A DNA stretch of 64,000 nt from positions 248,001-312,000 of the forward strand of contig NZ_JADIKE010000037.1 in NCBI RefSeq assembly GCF_016904955.1, given 5' to 3'. Of this stretch, positions 52,886 through 63,200 are shown one piece after another; the stretch's first letter is position 1; the number at the start of each line of letters is the position of its first letter. Source of the stretch: Dyella flava (GTDB lineage Bacteria; Pseudomonadota; Gammaproteobacteria; Xanthomonadales; Rhodanobacteraceae). The notes beneath the pieces were generated by a model. That model saw nothing but the letters and a program-made list of their open reading frames with translations. It did not search any database and had not been told where the DNA came from. A program made the position numbers and the translations under genes.

Positions 52886-55227
52886 TCTCGGGTGGTAACG
52901 GTCGTATCAGAAGGCGTGGCATCGGATGGCGCCTGGGCGCTCGGTCCGGAGCCGAACAGATTACCTACCTTTTGCCAGAAACACCCCTCCGAATCGCTGG
53001 ACAGCGAACCGGCAATCACCGGCACCTGCCTGGCGCCCGAGCATTGCGGATCGCTGCGCCGGCCGTCGGCGGGGTTGATCCAGGCCATTTCCAGGCCCTC
53101 GCCCGGCGCCGCCGGCAGCGGTTCGGTCGGCAGTTTGCGGAACAGTTCCTGCCAGCCGCGCAGGGCGCCGGTGGCGCCAAACAGGTGGCTGGGCTTGTTG
53201 TCATCGCGGCCCATCCAGAACACGCCCAGGCGATCGCCGGTGAAACCGGCGAACCAGCTGTCGCGCAGGTCGTTGCTGGTGCCGGTCTTGCCCGCGACAT
53301 GCAGCGCGGCCAGGCTGGACTCGGCCAGGGAGTGTGCCGTGCCGTAGATCGCCACCTGCTGCATCGCCCAGGTCACCAGGCGCACCGCCGGCTGGTATTG
53401 GCCCTGCCCGCTCTCCACTTCATAACGCTTGATGGTGCGGCCATTGGCATCGACCACGCCGCTGACCGCCAGCAATGGCAAGGCGTGCCCATCGGAAGCC
53501 AGGTATTCATACATCTGTGCGACCTGGATCGGCGCCAGATCGATCGCGCCGATCAGCAGCGACGGACCCGGCTGGATTTTCGCCAGGCCGAACGAATCCA
53601 GAAACGCCTTGATGCGCGGCACGCCCACGTCGAGGCCAAGGTGGATGGTGGCCAGGTTCCATGAGTACGCCAGCGCATCCACCATCGGCACCATGCCGTG
53701 GCTCTGGTTGTCGTCGTTGTGCGGCGTCCACGGCGTGCCATCCGGCTGGCGCATGCTGATCGGCGAATCGTCCAACTCGGTGGCGAGATTCCAGCGCCCA
53801 GGGTTGGTCAACGCGACCAGGTAAACAAAAGGCTTGATGGTGGAGCCGATCGGCCGCTGCGCATCCAGCGCGCGGTTGAACCCCTGATCGCCCGGAATCT
53901 TGCTGCCGACCACGGCCAGCACGCTGCCGGTTTTGGAGTCGGTAATGACGGCGGCGGCCTGCGTATCGTCGCCGCGCTTGCCCAGGCTTTTGATCGTGGC
54001 ATCGATCGCCTGCTCGGTATAAAGCTGCGTCGCGGGATCGAGCGTGGTGAAGATGGACAGATTGCCTTGCCGCAAAGTGTCTTCATCGAAATCATTGGTG
54101 ATCTGCGCACGCACCAGCTGCATGAATGCCGGGAAGCGATCGTGCGGCAGCTGACCATTCTCGATCACGCCCAACGGCGAGGCTTGCGCGGCCCGCGCCT
54201 GATCCGGCGTCAACAAACCCGTGCTGGCGAATTGATCCAGCACCAGATTGCGCCGCGCCAGGGCACGATCCGGGAAACGGCGCGGATCGAACTGGCTGGG
54301 ACCTTTCACCAGGCCGACCAGCAAGGCGATCTCCTGCGGACGCAGGTATTCAAGACGGCGCCCGAAGTAGAACTCCGAGGCCGCCGCAAAACCACGCACC
54401 GCCTGGCTGCCCTGCTGCCCCAGGAACACTTCATTGATATACGCGTCGAGGATGCGCGCCTTGTCGTAATGCATCTCCAGCAGAATCGACATCAGCGCTT
54501 CGTTCAACTTGCGCCCCATCGTCTGATCGCGGCTCAGGAACAGGTTGCGCACCAGCTGCTGGGTGATGGTGGAGGCGCCCTGCACCGTATGCCCGGCCCG
54601 CAAATCAGCAAACGCGGCGCGCAGGATGGCGCTGAAATCGATGCCGATATGGTGCTTGAAATCGCGATCCTCCACCGCCTGCAAACCGTCCACCAGCAGC
54701 GGCGGCACGTCACGCAACTGCACGATGCTGCGATCTTCCTGCTGGGCGCCGTAGACGGTGGCGATGCGGCCCGGATCCAGGTGTGTCTGCTGCAGAAGTC
54801 GATCGGTGCCCAGGTCGGTCAGCGATTCCACCATGCCCTGCCCCACCACCACGCGAATGCGCTTGGGCAGCTCGCCGCCATCCGGCCCGGCATAGCCGCG
54901 CGAGGAAATGAAATAGGTGCTGCCTCGCTTGGCCCAGCTGCCCGGCACATCGCCGTGGCCATCACCCACGTAGCCGGCGAAGGTCAGCTCCACTTCAAGC
55001 ATGGCCGGCGTCATCGGCACACCCGCGGCCAGACGCAGCGGCTGCGAATAGACGCGCGTCGGCACGGCAAAAACCAGTTCGTTGAAACGGTCCTGTACGC
55101 GCTTGTTGAGTATCAGCGAGTACGGCAGCAGGAAACCGAAAAACAGGCCGGTGCAAATCCAGAAAGGAAGGCGTACCCACGGCCAGCAAGCGCTTGCGAT
55201 CGATCGAATTCGGCTCAGGAAGTCCAA
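52882..55227 (-). CDS. mrcB: Bifunctional penicillin-binding protein 1B
   Basis: 781 residues. Polymerises and cross-links peptidoglycan. A short cytoplasmic tail, one membrane helix (about 20-40), a UB2H-like domain (about 55-150), the GT51 transglycosylase domain with Glu186 in VEDRDFKHHIGIDF and GASTITQQLVRNLFLSRDQ, and the transpeptidase domain with Ser462 in GSTIKPF, the SxN motif as SWN and the KTG motif in GKTGTSND. The C terminus is Ser/Thr/Pro-rich. It starts the run leading to the lipoprotein, tyrA and yoaA. Confidence 0.95.
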   Translation of the reverse strand: MDFLSRIRSIASACWPWVRLPFWICTGLFFGFLLPYSLILNKRVQDRFNELVFAVPTRVYSQPLRLAAGVPMTPAMLEVELTFAGYVGDGHGDVPGSWAKRGSTYFISSRGYAGPDGGELPKRIRVVVGQGMVESLTDLGTDRLLQQTHLDPGRIATVYGAQQEDRSIVQLRDVPPLLVDGLQAVEDRDFKHHIGIDFSAILRAAFADLRAGHTVQGASTITQQLVRNLFLSRDQTMGRKLNEALMSILLEMHYDKARILDAYINEVFLGQQGSQAVRGFAAASEFYFGRRLEYLRPQEIALLVGLVKGPSQFDPRRFPDRALARRNLVLDQFASTGLLTPDQARAAQASPLGVIENGQLPHDRFPAFMQLVRAQITNDFDEDTLRQGNLSIFTTLDPATQLYTEQAIDATIKSLGKRGDDTQAAAVITDSKTGSVLAVVGSKIPGDQGFNRALDAQRPIGSTIKPFVYLVALTNPGRWNLATELDDSPISMRQPDGTPWTPHNDDNQSHGMVPMVDALAYSWNLATIHLGLDVGVPRIKAFLDSFGLAKIQPGPSLLIGAIDLAPIQVAQMYEYLASDGHALPLLAVSGVVDANGRTIKRYEVESGQGQYQPAVRLVTWAMQQVAIYGTAHSLAESSLAALHVAGKTGTSNDLRDSWFAGFTGDRLGVFWMGRDDNKPSHLFGATGALRGWQELFRKLPTEPLPAAPGEGLEMAWINPADGRRSDPQCSGARQVPVIAGSLSSDSEGCFWQKVGNLFGSGPSAQAPSDATPSDTTVTTRE

Positions 55228-55372
55228 CGCGGGAGCGCCCGTTAATTTAAGGTGCAGGGATCATAGGGCCCGCTACCCGGCGCCCGGATGAACGCAGAGG
55301 GGGTGGAAATGGCATAAGGCGGGCATGCTGCGGCGCTCGGCATGGCTTGAACCATGCGCTGTGCCGGGTTAC

Positions 55373-56203
55373 TCAGCCCCAGCAATCCGCATCCGGCCGG
55401 AACGGGCGCGGGTTGATACCCAGCAACCGGATCACCTGCGCATTGTCGGCCACCAGATCCGCCTCCAGCCGGCTTAGCGGCCCGCGCAGCCGTCCCACGC
55501 CATGCCGCGCCAGGCGCAAGGCCCAGGCCGGAATCGGTACCGGCAAGGTATCGACCGGAAGACTGCGCCGCACCCGCGCGAACATCTCCGCCGCCGGCAG
55601 ACGCTCACCTCCGCCAATCGGCAGGATCTTCATCGCTGACGCCGCGTTATCCAAGGCCGCAAGGGCCGCAAACGCCAGATCCTGGGCATGCACCGGCTGA
55701 CGCATGCCGCGTCCTGCCGGCAGTGGAAACACGCGCGTGCGCATCGCGCGGCGGGCAATCGGTGTCAGGCTTTTGTCCAGCCCCGCGCCATACACCAGCG
55801 TGGGGCGCAGCACGGTCCACTCGCTGCCATGCCGCTCGCACGCTGCGGCCAATGCCTCTTCCCCGCGGCGCAACGTCTGGGACATTTCACGTTCGGCGGG
55901 CACCTCCGAATCGCGCTTGGTTTCCGCGCTCATCGAACTGGTGGCGATCACGCGCGGCGCATGCGGCAGTGCCACGCTGCCCAGCCAATCGGCAAAGGGT
56001 TGCAGCGGACCGAAACTGAAAATCGCCGAGAGACCATCGACCGCCGGCACCTTGCCTGGAAGCTGTCCGGTCAGCCAGCTGACCCCAGGCATCGCCGAAC
56101 GCGGCGAACGGCTCAAGGCGAACACCGGTTCATCGCGCGCGGCCAGCAGCGGCAACAGGTAATGCCCGATCTGACTGCTAGCGCCAAAGACCAGTACGGT
56201 CAT
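55373..56203 (-). CDS. NAD-dependent epimerase/dehydratase family protein
   Basis: 276 residues. N-terminal Rossmann motif VLVFGASSQIGHYLLPLL, then a short extended-SDR chain with ATSSMSAE, VLRPTLVYGAGLDKS and HAQDLAFAALAALDN. The YxxxK catalytic pair is not obvious, so it may bind rather than oxidise a nucleotide sugar or quinone. It overlaps the upstream TPR gene by four bases (56200-56203), indicating coupling. Confidence 0.84.
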   Translation of the reverse strand: MTVLVFGASSQIGHYLLPLLAARDEPVFALSRSPRSAMPGVSWLTGQLPGKVPAVDGLSAIFSFGPLQPFADWLGSVALPHAPRVIATSSMSAETKRDSEVPAEREMSQTLRRGEEALAAACERHGSEWTVLRPTLVYGAGLDKSLTPIARRAMRTRVFPLPAGRGMRQPVHAQDLAFAALAALDNAASAMKILPIGGGERLPAAEMFARVRRSLPVDTLPVPIPAWALRLARHGVGRLRGPLSRLEADLVADNAQVIRLLGINPRPFRPDADCWG

Positions 56204-57915
56204 CGACCGCCCTGCATGCGTTCGGTGAGTTGCTGCACACGCTGATCGTTCGGCGCCAGATTGCGTCCCTGCTCCAGCGACATGGCGGCGTTGTAGCGAT
56301 CGCCGCTGTCGAGTTGCTGCTCGGCCTGATCCAGCCAGGCGTCGACCAGTCGCTGCCGCGTCGGCAACAGCCCGGCATCACCCGGTGAAAGATTGCTCAA
56401 CGCGTCATACAGATGGCTGGCCTTGTTGAGATTGCCCGCGCTCAACGCCTGATTGAACTGCTGCTGCACCATGCCGGGCAGCTGCTGCAAACCATTGATC
56501 GCCGCCTGGTTGTTACCGTCGATGGCCAGCGCGCCGCGATACAGGTCATAGGCGCAATCGCCCGGCGGCGACATGATGTCGCCACGCTGCGCGGCCACAC
56601 CCGCACGCTGCACCATGTTCGCCACTTGCGTTTGCTGCTGCGACGTCAACGTAGCGGTTGGCAGGGGCGCGTTGTCGTCATTTTGATTAGCCGCCGCGGC
56701 AACGCCCGGCGTAGCAGGTTGCCCCAGGCGCGCACGCGCGGCGACCAGATCCGCCGAGCCCGGCGCCAGGCTTGCCGCCTGATCAAGCAATCGCCGTGCA
56801 TGATCGGTATCGCCACTGTCGATGGCGGCATTGGCCTGCACGATCAGCGCCTCGGCGACCTGCCCAAGCCCGGCCTTGGCCTCCGCATTATTCGGATCCA
56901 AGGCCAACGCCGCCTTGAAATGCGCCAGCGCGGTGTCATCGCCATCACCAACAACACGGCCGGCACGCAGTGCATCGTTGCCCTGGTTGATTGCATCCGT
57001 CAGTGTCGTGCCGGCCTGTGCCTGCAAAGTGGAGAGTGCAGCACGCAGGGTCGGCAGTTGCGCATAGTTAGGCAGCAAGACAGCCAGACGATCGATGCCC
57101 GTGGATGCGGTTGCCGCATCATTCGCATCCAGCGCCTTCTGGATCTGCGTGGCCATGGCATCGCCAACCTGATCCATGCCGTGACGAGCCACCGCATTGT
57201 CAGGATCAGCCGCCAGCACGCGCTGATACAACGCAGCTGCGCCATCGGGACCATCCAGCTTGCCGTCGGTCAATGCCTGCTGCGCCTGGGTGATCAGCGT
57301 GCCGGTTTGTCCGGTTGCCACCTGCGCCTTGGCAATCTGCTGGGTCAGGCGATCCACATCGCTGCCGCCGCCAAGCAGTTCGCGTGCATTGGTCAACGCC
57401 TGTTGCGCCTGATCCAGGTTGCCGGCCTGCAAGGCGGCATCCGCACGCGCGATTTCCGCGCGGCCTACATCGTTGAGACCCTGGCGCGCAGCGTCGTTGT
57501 CCGGCTCCAAGGCACGCGCTGCTTCAAACAATTCGCGTGCGCTGGAGCCATCGGTACCATCCAGATGCCCCTGCTGCAAGGCGATCTGCGCGCGATGCAA
57601 CACATCGTCAAAGTCGGTGCGCGGCACCAGACCGCGCAAACGGCTCTGGTTGAACCACAGTCCCACGATGACAAGCAGCAGCACCGCAATCGCCACCGGC
57701 ATCAGCCAGCCGCTGCGTTTCTTGTTCCTGTTGTTCTTGTTGTTCTTCTGCTTGCCCGAAGACGTGCCGCGGCGATAGCCCGGCTCCACCTTCATACGGG
57801 GCAGACCATCGTCCGGCTCGGCGGGCGGGCGCGGCTTGTCCAGGTGATCCAGATCACCCAGTTTCGGTTCGGTACGGCCGTTATTAGGGTCGTGCGGGTC
57901 GCGGGTTCCGCTCAT
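56200..57915 (-). CDS. Inner-membrane TPR-repeat protein
   Basis: 571 residues. A basic Lys/Asn-rich cytoplasmic N terminus (KQKNNKNNRNKKR), one membrane helix (about 71-88), then a long periplasmic helical region of degenerate tetratricopeptide repeats, each ending in patterns such as ALEPDNDAARQGL, AADPDNAVARHGM, ALDPNNAEAKAGL and AIDGNNQAAINGL. Such proteins act as scaffolds. The partner is unknown; the coupled epimerase-like gene downstream is one candidate. Confidence 0.85.
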   Translation of the reverse strand: MSGTRDPHDPNNGRTEPKLGDLDHLDKPRPPAEPDDGLPRMKVEPGYRRGTSSGKQKNNKNNRNKKRSGWLMPVAIAVLLLVIVGLWFNQSRLRGLVPRTDFDDVLHRAQIALQQGHLDGTDGSSARELFEAARALEPDNDAARQGLNDVGRAEIARADAALQAGNLDQAQQALTNARELLGGGSDVDRLTQQIAKAQVATGQTGTLITQAQQALTDGKLDGPDGAAALYQRVLAADPDNAVARHGMDQVGDAMATQIQKALDANDAATASTGIDRLAVLLPNYAQLPTLRAALSTLQAQAGTTLTDAINQGNDALRAGRVVGDGDDTALAHFKAALALDPNNAEAKAGLGQVAEALIVQANAAIDSGDTDHARRLLDQAASLAPGSADLVAARARLGQPATPGVAAAANQNDDNAPLPTATLTSQQQTQVANMVQRAGVAAQRGDIMSPPGDCAYDLYRGALAIDGNNQAAINGLQQLPGMVQQQFNQALSAGNLNKASHLYDALSNLSPGDAGLLPTRQRLVDAWLDQAEQQLDSGDRYNAAMSLEQGRNLAPNDQRVQQLTERMQGGR

Positions 57916-58046
57916 GGCTCAAGACATGGTGGTTAACGGGGGCAGCTTAACATTGCACCCCAAGCCCGCGCTGGAAGCAGGATGTTACGTTCAACTGGCG
58001 GCAGGGGGTTCGAAGAGACGGGCCCACCCTGGCGGCCACTCCCCAA

Positions 58047-60206
58047 TCAGCCTGCCCCCACGCGCCGCGCCTCCACCACATTCGGCACCGCCGCCAGGCG
58101 ATCCAGCAAGGCCGATAGCTGCTCGAAATCACTGACCCGCAGGGTGTAACGCATTTCCACCTCGCCGGTCCGTGCAAATAGACGGCTGGACGAAGCGATG
58201 ATGCCGATGCTGGCATTGCTGATGACACCTACCACATCCTTCTGCAGTCCCTTGCGGTCGTAACCGTTGAGCTGGATGGTCACCTCATAAGCCTGCGCGG
58301 CAGCACGCCCCCAACTCACTTCGATCACCCGGTCCGGATCGCGTCGGGCCAGCCTGGCGAGACTGGCGCAGTTCGCGCGATGCACGGACACGCCACGGGT
58401 ACGGGTGATAAAACCGCGTACCGGATCGCCCGGCAGCGGTTGGCAGCAACGGGCCAGCACGGTCAGCAGGTTGCCGACGCCTTCGATGCTGATCGCACTG
58501 TGGTCGAATACGGTCGGCCGCGCCGTGACCGGTGCGCTGGGTGGCGGTTCGGGCGGTTGCTGGGATTCCTGCAGGACACGCGCCACCTGCCCCGTGCTGA
58601 TTTCTCCCAGGGCGAGCGCGATCAGCAATTCATCCAGTGTCTGCAGATGGAACAGTGCGGGCAGCTTCGCCACGTCGGCATCGGGAATCGCCAGACGCTT
58701 GAGTTCGCGCTCGAACAAGGCGCGACCGGCCGCGAGATTTGCCTCATGCGCACTGCGCCGGAACCAGGCCCGTACCTTGTCGCGTGCACGGCTGGTATTG
58801 AGATAACCGTGGTGCACGGAAAGCCAGTCACGACTCGGCTCGGCGAGCTTGGCGGTAAGAATTTCCACCCGGTCGCCGCTGTGCGGCTGATGGGTCAGCG
58901 GCACGATGCGTCCGTTGACCTTGGCGCCACGGCAGCGATGCCCCACTTCGGTATGCACGTGATAGGCGAAATCCAGCACGGTGGCGCCATGCGGCAGATC
59001 CACCACTTCGCCCTTGGGCGTGAGCACGTAGACGCGATCTTCCAGCAGCTCGGTCTGCAGATCCGCGGCCAGTTCGCCATCGTCATTGCGCGGTTCGAGC
59101 AGCTTGCGCATCCAGGCAATCTTCGCCTCGAAATCCGCATCGCCGTGACCGCCCTCCTTGTAACGCCAGTGCGCAGCCACACCCAACTCGTTGGCGCGAT
59201 GCATGTCATGCGTGCGGATCTGCACTTCCAGCGTTTTGCTATGCGGACCGATCACCGCCGTGTGCAGCGAGCGATAGCCATTGCTTTTGGGACGCGCAAC
59301 GTAATCGTCGAACTCGCCCGGCAGATGCGGCCACAGCGCATGCACAATGCCTAGCGCGGCGTAGCAGTCGCCGACGCTATCGACCAGCACGCGCACGGCG
59401 CGGATATCGTAGAGATCGGAAAACTCCAGCGCCTTGCGCTGCATCTTCTTCCAGATCGAGTAGATGTGCTTCGGGCGGCCGGCCAGATCGGCGCGGATAT
59501 CCGCCGCGTGCAGGGCATCACCCAGCTCGCCCAAGGCTTCCTGGATAAAGGTCTCGCGATCACCGCGACGTTCATCCAGCAGCTTGGCGATACGGCGATA
59601 GGTATCCGGTTGCAGATAGCGGAAAGCCAGGTCTTCCAGCTCCCACTTCAATTGCCAGATACCCAGGCGATTGGCCAGCGGCGAATGGATATCGCGGGTA
59701 AGCCGCGCCAGTTCCTGGCGCTCACTTTCCGGCAGCGTGCTGGCCGCACGCATGCGCGCCAGTTGCCGCGCCAGCAGGATGAACACCACGCGCAAATCGC
59801 GGATGATCGCCAGCAACAGGCGGCGCAGCCCTTCGGAACCGCCTTCGGGCGGACGCTGCGCATGCAGGGCCCACACCCGTTCCGCCGCCACCTGACCGGC
59901 GACCAGCCGCTGCAATTCTTCCGGCAACGCCGCCGCGCGCTGTTCCCACACCAGCGGATGAATGCGTGCGATTTCAAACCACAAGGCCGCCGCCTGGGTA
60001 TGCGCATCGCAGCCCAGCATGGCGAGCAGATCGAGCACGTCCCCGCACTCGCGTTCGTTCACCCCGTTCTGGGCGCAGATAGCGAGCGCATCGGCCAGCA
60101 CCACGGGCAGTGCGCCAGCCCGTGACTGCCACCCCGCCAGATGTCCCGCAGCAGTGGTCGTGGCGTGAACCATTGGTGCAGCGATCCCCGTGTGTCGCGT
60201 CAGCAT
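58047..60206 (-). CDS. relA: (p)ppGpp synthetase RelA, hydrolase domain degenerate
   Basis: 719 residues. Makes (p)ppGpp on stalled ribosomes. The N-terminal HD hydrolase region lacks the HDxxED metal motif, as in monofunctional RelA. The synthetase domain has GRPKHIYSIWKKM, LYDIRAVRVLVD, KSNGYRSLHTAVIGP and EVQIRTHDMH (about 240-345). TGS (VYVLTPKGEVVDLPHGATVLDF, in parts), a helical/zinc-finger region (ARCCQPLPGD, HRANCASL) and a C-terminal ACT domain (about 640-715) follow. The first ATG or the one at residue 12 may be used. Confidence 0.94.
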   Translation of the reverse strand: MLTRHTGIAAPMVHATTTAAGHLAGWQSRAGALPVVLADALAICAQNGVNERECGDVLDLLAMLGCDAHTQAAALWFEIARIHPLVWEQRAAALPEELQRLVAGQVAAERVWALHAQRPPEGGSEGLRRLLLAIIRDLRVVFILLARQLARMRAASTLPESERQELARLTRDIHSPLANRLGIWQLKWELEDLAFRYLQPDTYRRIAKLLDERRGDRETFIQEALGELGDALHAADIRADLAGRPKHIYSIWKKMQRKALEFSDLYDIRAVRVLVDSVGDCYAALGIVHALWPHLPGEFDDYVARPKSNGYRSLHTAVIGPHSKTLEVQIRTHDMHRANELGVAAHWRYKEGGHGDADFEAKIAWMRKLLEPRNDDGELAADLQTELLEDRVYVLTPKGEVVDLPHGATVLDFAYHVHTEVGHRCRGAKVNGRIVPLTHQPHSGDRVEILTAKLAEPSRDWLSVHHGYLNTSRARDKVRAWFRRSAHEANLAAGRALFERELKRLAIPDADVAKLPALFHLQTLDELLIALALGEISTGQVARVLQESQQPPEPPPSAPVTARPTVFDHSAISIEGVGNLLTVLARCCQPLPGDPVRGFITRTRGVSVHRANCASLARLARRDPDRVIEVSWGRAAAQAYEVTIQLNGYDRKGLQKDVVGVISNASIGIIASSSRLFARTGEVEMRYTLRVSDFEQLSALLDRLAAVPNVVEARRVGAG

Positions 60207-60233
60207 GCGCCGCGCAAGAATACCGCAACATCA

Positions 60234-60271
60234 GCTCCCTCTCCCCTCTGGGGCACGCGGGGAGAGGGAGC
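60234..60271. terminator. GCTCCCTCTCCC/GGGAGAGGGAGC hairpin between hrpA and relA
   Basis: A 12-bp stem and a 14-base loop, followed by AAAGC as at 47316-47350. It sits between two leftward genes and is a member of the dispersed CCCTCTCCC family. Confidence 0.6.
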
Positions 60272-60279
60272 AAAGCAGG

Positions 60280-63200
60280 CTAGGTGCGTTTGATCAGCTC
60301 CAGCGCCTTCGCCAGCCGCTTGGCCGAAACCGGATCCGGCGTCTTCAGCTCCTGCGCGAACAGCGATACGCGCCACTCTTCGATCAACCAGCGCAATTCA
60401 TCCAGCCCTGCGTCGCCCGCCGCGCGGTGGTTGAGGTATTCCCGCCAGTACGGCAACACCTGCAGCATGCGTTGCTGGTCTTTGGTCGGATCCTGGCGCA
60501 AGCGTTCGGCGCGCAGGCGCATGGCCTTCAGATAACGCGGAAAATGCGTCAGCCGCGCAGTGGGGAGTTCCCGCAAGAATCCCGGAGCAAGCAGGGCTTC
60601 AAGCTGTTCGCCGAGATCATCGTAACTGGCGCGGGCGAAACCGATCAGTGGCGGTTGCAGCCATGGCTTGAGATCCGCCTGTGCCTCGATGATCGGCTCG
60701 GCCAGTTTCAGCCGCTCCACCGCAGCCGCGAACAAATCACGCGCGGCATGCGTGCGCAGCGCCTCGAAGGTGGCGGCGCTGCGTACGTTCAGATCCTGCG
60801 TGGCGAGCCAGTCGACGAATCCGCCTTCGACCAGGTCTTCGCGCAAACCATCCACGCTGCCAAGCGGTGCGTATTTCAGCGACATGGCATTGGCGATCGG
60901 CAAACGGCGGCGCGCCTGTTTCAATTCGCTCGACAAGGCATGCCGCAGCAGACGCTCCACCCCCTTCAGGTGTGCGGCTTTCGCTTCGTCGCGGCGCTCG
61001 AACACCCGCAAGGCGACGGCATCGCCGAGATCGACCAAGGCGGGGAAAGCCAGCAGGCCTCCTTCCGAACGCACCTGTTCGGGAATCTCCTCGAAATCCC
61101 AACGCGTAACGTCTTCGCGCGTCAACTCGATATCGGTCTTGCGTGAGAAAGCTTCGCGCGCCTGTCCTTCCCATTGCCCGCGCAACACCGACAAATCGCG
61201 CCCGGTCGCCAGCGTGCGCCCCTTCTCGTCATGCAGGCGATAACGCATGGCGAAATGCGGCGCGAGTGCCACCGGTGCAAAATCGGCGGCATCGATCTCC
61301 ACGCCGGTGGTACGGCGCAGGAAAGTGGCCAGCGCCTTAGCGAGCGGCTCGTCCCGTGGCGCTTCGGCTTCGACAAAAGCGCGAGCGAAATCCGGTGCAG
61401 GCACAAAGTTGCGCCGCAGCGCCTTGGGCAAGCCGCGAATCAGTTCCGCCACCTTTTCGCCGAGCAGCCCAGGCACCAGCCATTCACAACGCGCAGCGGG
61501 CAGCGCGTTGAGCATCGCCAACGGAAGATGCAGCGTGACACCGTCGGCATCGTCGCCTGGTACGAAGCGATATTCCAGACGATAACGCTGGGGCTGGAGG
61601 TCCAGCGACGCAGGAAACGCCCTTGGATCAAGCCCTGCCCCACCCACCATCACATCATCGATGGACCAGCGCAGCGCTGCCTGCTCAGCGGGACGTGCAT
61701 TGCGATACCAGGCATCCAGCGCACGGCTGCTGGCGATGTCTTCCGGCAACTTGCCACGGAAGAAATCGACCAGTTCGTCTTCGTGCCGAATCAGACCCTC
61801 ACGACGCTGACGCGCTTCGATACCTTGCGCATCTTCCAGCACGCGCTGGTTGGCGCGTACAAAATCGGCACGCGCATCGATGTCGCCACGCGCAAGTGCT
61901 TCGCGCAGGAAAATCTCATGTGCAAGCGCCGGGTCCTGCTTCTGGAACGTCACCGGCCGGCGCTCGACCAGCACCAGCCCAAACAGGCTCACCTGCTCAT
62001 ACGCCACCACCGTGCCGCGCTTGCGCGACCAATGCGCGTCACGACAGGTGCTGCGCAACAGATGCGCAGCCTGCTGTTCGATCCACAGCGGTTCGATGCG
62101 CGCACACATCATGCCCCACACACGGCCACCGATATCCAGGATCTGCGCGGCGAACATCCAGTTCGGTGGCGTCTTGGCCAGCGCGGAGCCCGGAAACACC
62201 TGGAAACGACGTTCGCGCGTGCCGCGGTAAATGCCTTTTTCGTCCTTGTGGCCGACTTGTGTGGGCAGGCCGGCGAGCAGGCTGCGGTGTATGGATTCGT
62301 AAGTGCGGTCCGCTTCGGATTCGCTCCCCGAAGCGACATCCGCTTTTCCCCCTCTCCCCTCCGGGGAGCCACCTTCTTTTCTCCCTCTCCCCTCCGGGGA
62401 GAGGGTGGGGGTGAGGGGCTGGGGCTTGCCAGATCGCCTGCTCGCAGCCTCAGCATTCACAGCTTTTGCTTTCGCACCAGCAACTCCTCGCGAGGTTGCC
62501 CCCTCACCCCCACCCTCTCCCCGAAGGGGAGAGGGAGTAGTTACGGCAAGGTGGGACGTAAAGCGCCATCCCAACTCCTGCACCACCAGCAACAACTGCC
62601 GATGCAACTCCCGCCATTCGCGCATGCGCAGAAAACTAAGAAAATGCCGCGAGCACCAGTCCCGCAATTTCGACTGCGTCAGCTCCTCGTGCGCGCTGTC
62701 GTACTCACGCCACAGATTCAGCACACCGATCAGATCGGACTTCGGATCGGCAAACGCAGCATGCGCCTGATCAGCCTGCTGCCGCGCATCGGCCGGACGC
62801 TCGCGCGGATCCTGGATGCTGAGAAAAGACACCACCACCAGCAACTCGCGCAGACTGCCCAGCTTCTCAGCTTCGACCAGCATGCGCGCCAGTTGCACGT
62901 CGATCGGCAGACGCGCCAGCATGCGGCCAATCGCGGTGAGCTGACGCCGCTCGTCAATCGCGCCGATTTCCAGCAGCCGGCGATGGCCATCCGCCACCAC
63001 GCGCGGATCGGGCGATTCGAGGAACGGGAATTCATCCACCTCGCCCAATTGCAGCGACAACATGCGCAGGATGACGTTGGCGAGCGAGGAACGCAGCAGC
63101 TCCGGATCGGTATACGCCGAACGCGACGCGTAGTCGGCTTCGTCATAAAGCCGATAGCAGATGCCAGGACCGACACGGCCACAACGACCTTTGCGCTGAT

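Noticed and set aside
58047..60206. Bifunctional SpoT instead of RelA
   Set aside because: The N-terminal region lacks the HD metal-binding motif needed for hydrolysis.
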